A stretch of 64,000 bases of DNA from CAVQGM01 sp963712065 (lineage in GTDB: Bacteria > Actinomycetota > Acidimicrobiia > Acidimicrobiales > Acidimicrobilacustridaceae), in NCBI GenBank assembly GCA_963712065.1, contig CAVQGM010000001.1:806001-870000 (forward strand), in the 5' to 3' direction. This document shows positions 35,971-43,771 of this stretch, in pieces; position 1 is the first letter of the stretch, and every line of letters starts with the position of its first letter. Position numbers and translations under genes: made by a program. The notes below the pieces were generated by a model. It was not told the DNA's origin, did no database searches, and saw only the letters and a list, made by a program, of their open reading frames with translations.

Positions 35971-37054
35971 GGGCACGGCGCGCGTCGGGGTGGGCATCGT
36001 GGGCGGGGGACGGATCGCCGACCTCAACACGCTCGGTTGGCTCGAACACGACCGGGGCGAGATCGTGGCCGTGTGCGACGTGAACGCAACGACGCGAGAG
36101 GCGCGTGCCGCCGAGTGGTCGTGCCGTGCCTACGGCGCCCTCGAGGACCTCCTCGCCGATCCCGACGTGGACGCCGTCGAGATCCTGACCCCGCACCACC
36201 TGCACGCCGATCAGGCCATCGCCGCGCTCGACGCCGGCAAGCACGTGTCGCTGCAGAAGCCCCCGACGACGACGTTGGCGGAGTTCGACGCCGTGGCGGC
36301 GGCGGCCGAGCGCGCCGGCACCGTGTGCAAGGTGTTCGAGAACTTCAGCTTCTACCCGCCCCACCGGCTGGCTCGACGCCTCGTCGACGAGGGTGAGATC
36401 GGCGAGGTGCTGTCGGTCCGCATCGTGACCGCCGGCGGTCGGGGTGAGGGGCAGGGGTGGAACGTCCCCCCCGAGGCGAACGCCTGGCGGATGGACCCGA
36501 CCCTGTGCGGCGGCGGCATGATGACCTTCGACCACGGCTTCCACTGCTTCCAGATGGGGCGCATGTTCGTGGATGCGCCGGTCGAGCGGGTGCACGCCTT
36601 CATCAACGTGATCGACTTCGGTGACGGGTTGCAGATCGACGCGCCGGCGTTGATCAGCTGGCGCTATGGCGGACTGCCCCCGCGCTTCGGCTCGTGGGAG
36701 CTCGTCGCCTCGCTCGAGCTCGACGTGTTGTCCGACTACTACGTGAGCGATGACCGGATCGAGATCCGAGGGAATCGGGGGATCATCTGGGTGAACCAGT
36801 GCACCGGCAAACTGCTCCAGGAGCCGGCGCTCGTGCTGTACCGCGATGGCGAGGTGCGGTCGTTCCACCGCCTCGAGACGGACTGGGCGGCGTCGTTCCG
36901 GGACTCGACGTTCGACTTCATCGACGCCGTCCTGGAGGGCCGTCCGGCGCAGCTCACCCCGGCCGAGGCCCGCCAGACCCTCGCGTTCGCACTGGCCGCG
37001 CAGCGCTCGGCGGCCGAGCAGCGCGAGATCGTCGTCGCCGAGGTCGGCTCGTGA
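35963..37054 (+). CDS. Gfo/Idh/MocA family oxidoreductase, 363 aa
   Basis: NAD(P)-dependent dehydrogenase of sugars or cyclitols. The Rossmann N-terminal has VGVGIVGGGRIADLNTLG and VAVCDVNATTREARAAEW. The signature that is usually EKP reads HVSLQKPPTTTLAEFD, with Gln for Glu. The C-terminal domain has GGGMMTFDHGFHCFQMGRMF, with the conserved D-x-x-x-H pattern. The gene overlaps the dehydratase by 8 bp, so the pair is coupled. In inositol catabolism the first oxidation is done by this class (IolG); a similar first step is likely here. The last gene of the operon. Confidence 0.9.
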   Translation: MGEGTARVGVGIVGGGRIADLNTLGWLEHDRGEIVAVCDVNATTREARAAEWSCRAYGALEDLLADPDVDAVEILTPHHLHADQAIAALDAGKHVSLQKPPTTTLAEFDAVAAAAERAGTVCKVFENFSFYPPHRLARRLVDEGEIGEVLSVRIVTAGGRGEGQGWNVPPEANAWRMDPTLCGGGMMTFDHGFHCFQMGRMFVDAPVERVHAFINVIDFGDGLQIDAPALISWRYGGLPPRFGSWELVASLELDVLSDYYVSDDRIEIRGNRGIIWVNQCTGKLLQEPALVLYRDGEVRSFHRLETDWAASFRDSTFDFIDAVLEGRPAQLTPAEARQTLAFALAAQRSAAEQREIVVAEVGS

Positions 37055-37304
37055 GGCCCGCCGGTTGACCACGTCACTGTGGTACCGGTGTGCGCTGATC
37101 CGACGAAGCGTCTCGAGGGCTGCCGGCGGGATGTCGAGTCGGCCCGAGCGGCTCTCGTCGCAAGCGGCCGCGGGCTCGACCCATCGGTGGCCGATGAGCT
37201 CGGTTCGGTCCGTCGCCGGTTCTCGGCCGGCAGGCAGCGCCCCGGCGCCCGCCACGAGAGCCGAGTCGCCGGTGCGTGCGGCAGGCCGCTCGGCAGCGGT
37301 CAGG

Positions 37305-37511
37305 TCAAGCGTCTTCGTACTTGAACGACACCGACAGCTTCGTCCGGTACGTCAGCGCGCCGTCCTCGCCGATGTCGAGGTCCTGCTTGGTGACCTCGGC
37401 CACGCGAAGGTCACGCAGGCTCTCCCTCGCCTTGGCCACGGCAGAGACGGCGGCGTCCTCCCAGGATTGCGTGCTCGTGCCGATGATCTCGATCACCTTG
37501 TAGACGCTCAT
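37305..37511 (-). CDS. Dodecin family flavin-binding protein, 68 aa
   Basis: Small protein of beta-alpha-beta-beta form that assembles into a hollow dodecamer and binds flavins or CoA. The start MSVYKVIEIIGTSTQSWEDA, then AVSAVAKARESLRDLRVAEV and the end YRTKLSVSFKYED are the typical dodecin pattern, with the flavin-stacking Trp in SWEDA. GGAGGTG lies about 6 nt before the ATG at 37511, which fixes the start over an in-frame GTG 9 nt upstream. Monocistronic. Probably buffers free flavin in this flavoenzyme-rich organism. Confidence 0.92.
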   Translation of the reverse strand: MSVYKVIEIIGTSTQSWEDAAVSAVAKARESLRDLRVAEVTKQDLDIGEDGALTYRTKLSVSFKYEDA

Positions 37512-37592
37512 CGCTGGCACCTCCGGTTCGCGGGGACTGGGGCTGGCGCCGACCTTATGCCGATCGCCGCCGGCACGCGTCGGGCGCGCGGC

Positions 37593-38123
37593 TCAGGACC
37601 GCGGCGGGCGGGGCAGGAACAGGTCGTCGAGCCGGGCGGCGCCGGGGTCCAGGCCGGCCCACGGGGTGTCGAACGAGAGCGTGACCGCGGCGGCGGTCGG
37701 GAACTTGGCGGACACCTGGACGAGCGCGGTCGGATCGCCCGTGCCGGCGAGCAGGGTGGCCAGGTCCTGCAGGCCCGGGTTGTGGCCGATCAGCAGGGCA
37801 CAGACGACGGGGCGGCCGGCATCGTCGTCGAGGCGGCGGAGCCGGGCCAGGAGCTCGTCGGCGTCGGCCAGGTAGAGCCCGGCGTCGATCTCGACCCGGG
37901 CGTCGTCGGGCAGGGCGGCGCGGACGCCGTCGAGGGTGGCGAGGGTGCGAACCGACGAGGAGCAGAGGACGAGGTCGGGCCGGTGCCCGGAGCGGGTCAG
38001 GTGCTCGCACAGGCGGGGCAGTGCCCTGATCCCCCGCGGTGCGAGCGGACGGTCGTGATCGTCGAGCGACGGGTCGTCCCAGGCGGACTTGGCGTGGCGC
38101 ACGAGCAGGAGGCGACGACGCAT
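37593..38123 (-). CDS. SixA-type histidine phosphatase, 176 aa
   Basis: Histidine phosphatase superfamily, SixA subgroup. The catalytic motif is at the front, LLLVRHAKSAWDD (His about residue 10), with VLCSSSVRTLATL for the second Arg and CALLIGHNPGLQDLATLL for the second His. SixA dephosphorylates the histidine of phosphorelay (HPt) proteins; in actinobacteria related proteins act on other phosphate esters. ATG at 38123 puts the catalytic strand at once after the start, as in the family. It is separated from dodecin by about 80 bp on the same strand. Confidence 0.88.
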   Translation of the reverse strand: MRRRLLLVRHAKSAWDDPSLDDHDRPLAPRGIRALPRLCEHLTRSGHRPDLVLCSSSVRTLATLDGVRAALPDDARVEIDAGLYLADADELLARLRRLDDDAGRPVVCALLIGHNPGLQDLATLLAGTGDPTALVQVSAKFPTAAAVTLSFDTPWAGLDPGAARLDDLFLPRPPRS

Positions 38124-38298
38124 GCCGCATCGTCGCGCGCCGGCTCGGCGTGGGTTGCGCATCCGTGCAGGGATGCTCGCCGGGGCGCGAGCGGAACGTT
38201 CTCGAGCGACGCCCGATCTGGACCGCTGACGGCACGCCGGCCACGCGCGACCGGAAGGCCGTGGGCATACCGGCCGCGGCGCGGACGTTGAACGCTCC

Positions 38299-39207
38299 GT
38301 GGCGCCCAGACCGCCCGTCCCCTTCCCCCGCGTTGCCGCCCGTGACCTGACCGGGCGGGACGTGCTACTGCCGGAGCCCTTCGATGGCGCGCGCAACGTG
38401 GTGATCGTCGCCTTCAAGCGCGGGCAACAGGAGCAGGTGGACTCCTGGGTTCCGTGGCTCGAGGAGCGGGCCGACCAGGATCCGGGGCTGCGCTTCTTCG
38501 AGGTCCCGTCGATCTCCGATCGATGGTCGCCGGCGCGACGCGCCATCGACGGTGGCATGGCCGCGGCGATCCGTGACGAGGTGGTGCTGCGGCGCACGCT
38601 GACCGTCTACGGCGACCTGCGTCGGCTCACCGATGCCCTCGAGATGGACGATCGCGAGACGATCTGGGTCCTGGTGGTGGACGCAGCCGGCGTCGTTCGC
38701 TGGTCGACAACCGGCGCGTTCGATCCGGTGAAGGCCGATGGACTCGGTGCTGCGCTCGACGCGGTCGGTGACCGACCCGACGCCGGGGACCTGGCGGGCG
38801 CCGCGACGATCTACGACTTCGCGTTCGATCGCCGCTTCCGACTGCCCCTGGCGCTGCTCGGGGTGACCCCGGGTCACGCCCACGTCACCGTCACCGCCGA
38901 CCGGTTCGTGGCCCGGTTCGGTCCCTGGTCGCTCGAGACCGGCCTCGACAACGTCGCCGGCACCTGCGTGACGACGGATTACCGCTGGTTCAGGGCAATC
39001 GGCGCTCGCGGTTCGTTCGCCGACCGCGGCCTCACCTTCGGCACCAACACCGAGGCAGGCGTCTGCGTCCGGTTCGTCGAGCCCGTCCCGGGACTGGAGC
39101 CCTTCGGGGTGCTGCGCCATCCGGCGATCACCGTGACCGTCGCCGACTCCGAGGGCCTGGCTGCCCTGCTACGTACACGGGCCGGGCCCCCGGCGTCCAC
39201 CGCCTGA
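38299..39207 (+). CDS. Two-domain protein: thioredoxin-like N-terminal plus actinobacterial C-terminal domain, 302 aa
   Basis: The front ~150 residues (PVPFPRVAARDLTGRDVLLP, NVVIVAFKRGQQEQVDSWVP, then IWVLVVDAAGVVRWSTTGAF) follow the redoxin/ATP10-like pattern, but there is no CxxC or peroxidatic Cys in the expected loop, so it is probably not a redox enzyme. The back part (LGVTPGHAHVTVTADRFVAR, LADNVAGT-type segment, GLTFGTNTEAGVCVRFVEPV) resembles a domain of unknown function that is frequent in mycobacteria. The fusion is unusual to me. The GTG at 38299 is the first possible start; the true start is unsure. No operon partner. Confidence 0.6.
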   Translation: MAPRPPVPFPRVAARDLTGRDVLLPEPFDGARNVVIVAFKRGQQEQVDSWVPWLEERADQDPGLRFFEVPSISDRWSPARRAIDGGMAAAIRDEVVLRRTLTVYGDLRRLTDALEMDDRETIWVLVVDAAGVVRWSTTGAFDPVKADGLGAALDAVGDRPDAGDLAGAATIYDFAFDRRFRLPLALLGVTPGHAHVTVTADRFVARFGPWSLETGLDNVAGTCVTTDYRWFRAIGARGSFADRGLTFGTNTEAGVCVRFVEPVPGLEPFGVLRHPAITVTVADSEGLAALLRTRAGPPASTA

Positions 39208-39250
39208 GCGACGGCTCGACGAGGCGCCGAGGTCGGCGCGCCCGACCGTG

Positions 39251-39530
39251 TCAGCGCTCCAGCTGCTGGTGGCCTTCGTGGAAGAAGGCGAGGACGTCAT
39301 CGACGGTGAACGAGCCGTCATCGGCACGGCTGGCGCCGAACGGCTCGTTCCAGAAGGCGCCATCGGGCTCCGGCGGCTGCCAGGGCCCGACGTAGAGGTA
39401 GGGCTCCGGGTGGCCGTCGTCGCCAGGTGGCCCGCCGTAGTGGACCTCGGCGATGGTGGTGGCGAGATCGAAGTGCTCGGGCCACAGCTGCACCTCGGCG
39501 GGGCCGCCCTCCGCGGCGCGCTCCGTCCGC
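39251..39530 (-). pseudogene. C-terminal fragment of a conserved actinobacterial protein
   Basis: The minus strand reads VQLWPEHFDLATTIAEVHYG, then EPYLYVGPWQPPEPDGAFWN, EPFGAS and a final DVLAFFHEGHQQLE. The pattern LWPEHFD..., PYlYVGPW, FWN.PFGA, AFF.EG is the end of a conserved hypothetical protein family common in actinobacteria. The upstream portion is missing: beyond about 39530 the same frame is antisense to a transposase remnant. So the gene was cut, and only its last ~90 codons remain. Confidence 0.6.
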
Positions 39531-39544
39531 AGCCGCTGCCCCCA

Positions 39545-39854
39545 CCGCCACGGCGCCGGCACCCTCACCGTCCGGCTCCACGGCAACGACCACGACCGGG
39601 CCCGCCGGCTCAACCGCACCGAGAACCTCCGACCCATCCCCCCGGGCGACCCCGACTTCGCCCGCCTCTACCGGCGCCGCAACGACGCCGAGTCCATCAA
39701 CCGCGACCTCGACGACACCCTCTACCTCCGCCGCGCCCACAGCCTCGGCGCCGCCCGCCAACACCTCAACCTTGTTGGCTACGCCCTCGTCGTCAACGCC
39801 GTCGCCCTTCACCGCCACGCCCGACGCCGAGCCCCCGACCGGCTCGCCGCCTGA
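39545..39854 (+). pseudogene. Transposase remnant, C-terminal part (DDE type)
   Basis: The plus strand reads GTLTVRLHGNDHDRARRLN, PGDPDFARLYRRRNDAESIN, RDLDDTLYLRRAHSLGAARQ and LNLVGYALVVNAVALHRH before a stop. RRNDAESINR with the conserved Glu followed by the helical tail is the C-terminal piece of a DDE transposase. The catalytic N-terminal and middle domains are absent, and no terminal repeats were seen. The remnant abuts the truncated gene on the other strand, so the two were joined by an insertion or deletion event near 39530-39550. Confidence 0.6.
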
Positions 39855-40163
39855 TCCTCGTCGCACTCCCGGCCATCCTCGACCCGCACGGTCGCGCTCC
39901 CACTCGCGCATCAGCTCCGCCGGCCGCCGCCACGGCACCCACGCCGCCCGGACCGCCGGTCCCCCACCACTACGCTGGACCACCGCACGGAGGCCCAGGC
40001 GGTTTCGCGCCACCTCTCCTCCATCGCCCGCCCTCGGCCCTCGTCAACCGAACTGTCGGCAGACCGAGGTGACGCGCCCCGACGGTGTCGGCGCGGAACG
40101 AGACGGTCACCGACGCCGAGCACCAGCGGCTCGCCAAATCGGGGTGACAGGTACCGTCAACAG
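39855..40163. other. 309 bp without a recognisable gene
   Basis: Follows the transposase remnant. Six-frame translation gives only low-complexity Arg/Pro-rich frames. Probably scar sequence from the mobile element, and the promoter of the following gene. No repeat, hairpin or operator stands out. Confidence 0.5.
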
Positions 40164-40718
40164 ATGAACTGGCCGTGGGACTGGGTAACGCTCGCAGGCA
40201 TCCTGCTCCAGGCCGGCGGCGTCTTGATCGCCCTCATCGGGCTCGGCGAGGCCTACCGCGGCTTCACCAACGGGCGGCGCCTCAGGCGAGACATGCTCGT
40301 TCTGCAGTCGAAGAACCAGGTCGTCGGCGTGGGTGCCGCAATGGCGGGAAACGCCACGATGAAGGCGTTTCTGGTAGCACGGCCCGCTCCTCTCGGACCG
40401 TACCCCTCGATGCAGGAACGAGTCGCGTACCTGGAGACCCTGACGACGAACCTCTCCGACGAGCTAGTCGCCACCCGCAAGTACGCCACCGCCGAGGCTC
40501 AGGACGCAGAGAAGCGTGCTGGCGACAGGACCAACGAGGTCGCTGACCGGACACGAGTTCGCCGGGTGGCCCCGGATCCGATGTCACCAGCTCGGTGCGT
40601 GTCATCTCGACGCTCCTCCGACGGGAACCGTCACCGGTCCCCCAGCCGGATCCTCGCGTTGTCCCAGCTCACGAGCGGACCGGCGGGATCGAGGCGGATC
40701 ATGCTCCGGGAGCTGTAG
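40164..40718 (+). CDS. Hypothetical membrane-anchored protein, 184 aa, possibly truncated
   Basis: One N-terminal membrane helix (about residues 7-26: WVTLAGILLQAGGVLIALIG), then a basic stretch NGRRLRRDML and a helical, charged region (YLETLTTNLSDELVATRKYA, AQDAEKRAGDRTNEV) that could form a coiled coil. Orientation would leave the helical part in the cytoplasm. From about codon 132 the sequence turns Arg/Ser/Pro-rich and the last 88 bp run antisense over the end of the F420-type gene, so the natural end may be lost. No family recognised. Base composition is slightly lower in GC than its neighbours. Confidence 0.5.
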   Translation: MNWPWDWVTLAGILLQAGGVLIALIGLGEAYRGFTNGRRLRRDMLVLQSKNQVVGVGAAMAGNATMKAFLVARPAPLGPYPSMQERVAYLETLTTNLSDELVATRKYATAEAQDAEKRAGDRTNEVADRTRVRRVAPDPMSPARCVSSRRSSDGNRHRSPSRILALSQLTSGPAGSRRIMLREL

Positions 40719-41098
40719 TGCTTCGTCGTCGCGGCCGGGGTCTTCTGGCCGGACACGCCGAGCGACGCGTACTTCTCGGCCCACAGCTTCCCGGCGCGCC
40801 ACACCTCCTCGGCGTCCGAGTCCGCGTCGAGCACGCGGGCCCGCACGGGCAGGTGCACGGCGGCCAGCTCGGCCCACTCGAGGCCCGACTCGACCAACAG
40901 GCTGCCCCGGTCGTCGTGGGTGATCCGCTGGAGCTTCTTGGTCTGGCTCGGCGTGGCGACGTAGACCTTGCGCTCGTCGACCACGAACCACACCGGGAGC
41001 GCAACGGGCCACCCGTCCCGCCGCAGCGTGGTGAGGATCCCCGTGTGGCCTCGAGCGAGGAACTCCCACGCCTCCTCCTCGGCCATCGAGACCCCCAT
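40631..41098 (-). CDS. PPOX-class F420/FMN-dependent enzyme, 155 aa
   Basis: Split-barrel protein (pyridoxamine-5'-phosphate-oxidase-like). Visible features: ARGHTGILTTLRRDGWPVAL, PVWFVVDERKVYVATPSQTK, LQRITHDDRGSLLVESG and a C-terminal GPLVSWDNARIRLGDR. This is the pattern of TIGR03618/F420-binding members. Its ATG overlaps the P450 stop codon by one base (TGATG), so the two proteins are translated together; a second in-frame ATG follows at 41086. The pairing suggests it reduces the P450 product or acts in the same pathway; which cofactor it uses is inference. Confidence 0.85.
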   Translation of the reverse strand: MGVSMAEEEAWEFLARGHTGILTTLRRDGWPVALPVWFVVDERKVYVATPSQTKKLQRITHDDRGSLLVESGLEWAELAAVHLPVRARVLDADSDAEEVWRAGKLWAEKYASLGVSGQKTPAATTKHYSSRSMIRLDPAGPLVSWDNARIRLGDR

Positions 41099-42366
41099 CA
41101 GGCCGCTCCCACCGTGGCAGCGGGGAGGACCCTGTAGCGGATCGGCAGGTGCTTCAGGCCGACGACGAAGGAGGACTGGATCTGCTCGGGTTGGCCCGCC
41201 AGCTCGGCCCACTGGAGGCGCCGGGCGAGTTCCAGCAGCAGCGCTCGCTGGGAACGTCGAGCCAGGTTCGCTCCAAGACAGAAGTGCTCACCGATCCCGA
41301 ACCCGAGGTGCCGGTTCGGGTCACGGCCCACGCGGAAGGTGAAGGGGTCCTCGAAGACGTCCTCGTCGCGGTTGGCTGAGGCGTAGAACATCACCAGGCT
41401 CTCGCCCTCGGAGATCTCCTGTCCACCGACGACGGCGTCGGCCGCCGCGGTGCGCTTCATGTAGTTGACCGGGGAAGTCCACCGCACGATCTCCTCGACG
41501 GCCCTCTCCACCCGCTCGGGATGCGCCCGCACCTTCGCCAGCTCGTTGGGGTTGTCGAGGAACGCCTGCATCCCTCCGACGAGCGCGTTCTTCGTCGTGT
41601 CGTGACCGGCGGTGAAGGTGATCAGGAAGTAGCCGACGGTCTCCATCGGCCCCAGGGGCGATCCGCCGACCAGTCCGTTCGCCAGGACGCTCGCCAGGTC
41701 GTCGGTCGGGTTCGCTCGGCGATCCTGGATGATCCCGTCGAACATCTGGTAGAGCTCCTGGCCCAGCTCGAGCATCACCTGGAGGCGGTCCTCACCCTCG
41801 CGCTGGAGCTCGGGGTCCTCGTTGGCGAAGAGCTGGTTGGTGAGGCGCAGGATGTCGGGCTCCTGCTCGCGGGGCACGCCGAGCATCGTCGACAGGATCC
41901 GCAGCGGGTGCGCTACGGCCACGTCCGTGGCGAAGTCGCACTCCCCCTCCTCGCCGTCAGCAGCCAACCGGTCGACGACTTCGCGAGCGCTCCGCTCGAT
42001 GACATCGTCGAGGACACGGACGGCCTTCGGTGTGAAGGCGTGGCTCGACACCTTGCGCACCTCGCGGTGCTCTGGAGGGTCGATCATGATGATGACCCGC
42101 ATCATCGAGAAAGCGCTCGCCTCCAGTGCCACCTCCTGGGTGTTGTTGAGCACGACGATCCCCGGCTCGGAACGGAAGAGCTCGGGCTGTGTCGAAATCT
42201 CGATGATGTCGGCGTGCTTCGTGATCGCCCAGAACGGCTCGTAGTGCGTCGGCTCGCACCGATGCACGGGTGACTCCCTGCGCAGCCGCGTCCAGATGTC
42301 GTGGGGCGGTCCGTGCTGGGCGTAGTACTCGCCCTCGATGAGCTCGTCGCCGTTGGTGATCGTCAT
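41098..42366 (-). CDS. Cytochrome P450, 422 aa
   Basis: Soluble bacterial P450. I-helix oxygen motif FLITFTAGHDTTKNALVGG (about residue 252), ExxR in VERAVEEIVRWTSPVNYMKR, and heme-Cys loop HLGFGIGEHFCLGANLARRS (Cys about 362). MFYASANRDEDVFEDPFTF is the usual C-terminal meander. The pattern resembles the actinobacterial CYP125/142/124-type enzymes that hydroxylate steroid or terpenoid side chains, but the substrate cannot be fixed. ATG 42366. It shares a 171-bp divergent region with the acyl-CoA dehydrogenase gene; this region holds a palindromic operator at 42447-42460. Confidence 0.9.
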   Translation of the reverse strand: MTITNGDELIEGEYYAQHGPPHDIWTRLRRESPVHRCEPTHYEPFWAITKHADIIEISTQPELFRSEPGIVVLNNTQEVALEASAFSMMRVIIMIDPPEHREVRKVSSHAFTPKAVRVLDDVIERSAREVVDRLAADGEEGECDFATDVAVAHPLRILSTMLGVPREQEPDILRLTNQLFANEDPELQREGEDRLQVMLELGQELYQMFDGIIQDRRANPTDDLASVLANGLVGGSPLGPMETVGYFLITFTAGHDTTKNALVGGMQAFLDNPNELAKVRAHPERVERAVEEIVRWTSPVNYMKRTAAADAVVGGQEISEGESLVMFYASANRDEDVFEDPFTFRVGRDPNRHLGFGIGEHFCLGANLARRSQRALLLELARRLQWAELAGQPEQIQSSFVVGLKHLPIRYRVLPAATVGAA

Positions 42367-42446
42367 CGGTCGCTCCTCGATCCGTTGGCCGACGCCAGAG
42401 GCTCGGCCCTGCCCCTGCCCCGGCACAGCCTTCCCATCCGCACTTT

Positions 42447-42460
42447 TGAGTCTAGACTCA
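42447..42460. promoter_or_regulatory. TetR-type operator copy 1: perfect 14-bp palindrome TGAGTCTAGACTCA
   Basis: Perfect palindrome within CTTTTGAGTCTAGACTCAGTTTTG, between the divergent P450 (start 42366) and acyl-CoA dehydrogenase (start 42538) genes. A related site lies at 49427-49444, in front of the amidohydrolase/hydratase/TetR operon. T/A-rich flanks stand out in this GC-rich DNA. The TetR gene at 46580-47221 is the obvious candidate binder. Confidence 0.75.
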
Positions 42461-42537
42461 GTTTTGACTACGCGCTGAAACCTGGTGAGGACGACCAGCC
42501 CCTGCCGCTCCTCATCCCCCCAGGGAGGCCCCATCCG

Positions 42538-43722
42538 ATGGACTTCGACGACACACCCGAGGACGCTGAGTGGCGGGCCGAGTGTGACACCTGGCTCGAC
42601 GAGCACCTCCCGCGCCTGGAGGAGCTGTCCGCGAATCCGATCGAGCGCATGAAGGCGTGGCAGGCGATGAAGTTCGACGCAGGGCTGGCCAGGATCACCT
42701 GGGGTCCGGACGAGGGCGGGCGGAACGGCACCGACGTGCAGCAGATCATCTTCGACCAGGAGCACGCCAAGCACCGCACCCCACCCAACTGGCTCCAGAT
42801 CGGCCTGGACTTCATCGCACCGACCATCCGAGCCCACGGCACGGACGAGCAACGCGCCACCCACGTGAGAGCCGCCCTGAGGGGCGAGACCATCTGGTGC
42901 CAGATGTTCAGCGAGCCCGGCGCCGGGTCCGACGTCGCCGGCCTGGCGACCTCGGCCGTCCGCGATTGCGACGAGTGGGTGCTCAACGGCCAGAAGGTGT
43001 GGACCTCGGTCGCCCAGATCGCCGACTTCGGCGAGGTGCTGTGCCGCACCGATCCCAACGCACCCAAGCACCGGGGCATCACCGCCTTCATCCTCGACCT
43101 GACGACACCGGGTGTGATCGTGCGTCCGCTCAAGCAGATGACGGGCACCGCAGAGTTCAACGAGATCTTCCTGGACGACGTGCGGGTGCCCCACGAGAAC
43201 GTCATCGGGAACGTCGACGAAGGCTGGCACGTCGCGGTCACGACGCTCATGAACGAGCGGAAGTCGCTGGGCTCGGGCGGGTTGAAGCCCAGCTCCCTGC
43301 CCCGGCGGCTCGCGGAGCTCGGGCGACGCCACGGAACCCTCGACGCGGTGACGCGTCAAGAGCTCGTCGACATCCACATCCAGGCCGAGCTCACCCGGTT
43401 TCTCAGCCTCCGAATCCTGACCGCGGCGCTCCACGGCCGTCACCCCGGCCCCGAGGGATCCGTCGGGAAGTTGGCGGCAACGAAGTTCAACGTCGACGCC
43501 GGCAACCTCGGCATGAAGCTGCTGGGCGCATCGGGCATGGGCGTCGACGAGGAGGACCGGCGCTGGATGACCAGGTTCCTATGGGGACCCGGGCACCGGC
43601 TGGGTGGCGGCACCGACGAGGTGAACCGCAACGTGGTGGCCGAGCGCGTGCTGGGCCTTCCGGGTGAGCCCCGGGACGATGACACGGTGCCGTGGCGCGA
43701 GATCCCGAGAAGCGTTCGATGA
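42538..43722 (+). CDS. Acyl-CoA dehydrogenase, 394 aa
   Basis: FAD-dependent acyl-CoA dehydrogenase of full length. Characteristic stretches: ETIWCQMFSEPGAGSDVAGL (FAD/substrate loop), VLNGQKVWTSVAQIADFGEV, GTAEFNEIFLDDVRVPHENV and the C-terminal GGGTDEVNRNVVAERVLGLP, which forms the FAD contacts with the partner subunit. AGGGAGG before ATG 42538 fixes the start. First gene of the rightward operon with the CoA ligase and second P450. Likely makes the first alpha,beta-double bond in a ring- or side-chain-CoA ester; the exact substrate is unknown. Confidence 0.92.
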   Translation: MDFDDTPEDAEWRAECDTWLDEHLPRLEELSANPIERMKAWQAMKFDAGLARITWGPDEGGRNGTDVQQIIFDQEHAKHRTPPNWLQIGLDFIAPTIRAHGTDEQRATHVRAALRGETIWCQMFSEPGAGSDVAGLATSAVRDCDEWVLNGQKVWTSVAQIADFGEVLCRTDPNAPKHRGITAFILDLTTPGVIVRPLKQMTGTAEFNEIFLDDVRVPHENVIGNVDEGWHVAVTTLMNERKSLGSGGLKPSSLPRRLAELGRRHGTLDAVTRQELVDIHIQAELTRFLSLRILTAALHGRHPGPEGSVGKLAATKFNVDAGNLGMKLLGASGMGVDEEDRRWMTRFLWGPGHRLGGGTDEVNRNVVAERVLGLPGEPRDDDTVPWREIPRSVR

Positions 43723-43771
43723 AGCCGGGCTGTGCGCTCTCAGCCGCGTTGCTGATGGTAGGAGGGTCCGA

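Noticed and set aside
37055..37304. Possible small ORF after the Gfo/Idh/MocA gene
   Set aside because: Frames are short, Arg/Gly-rich and have no ribosome site.
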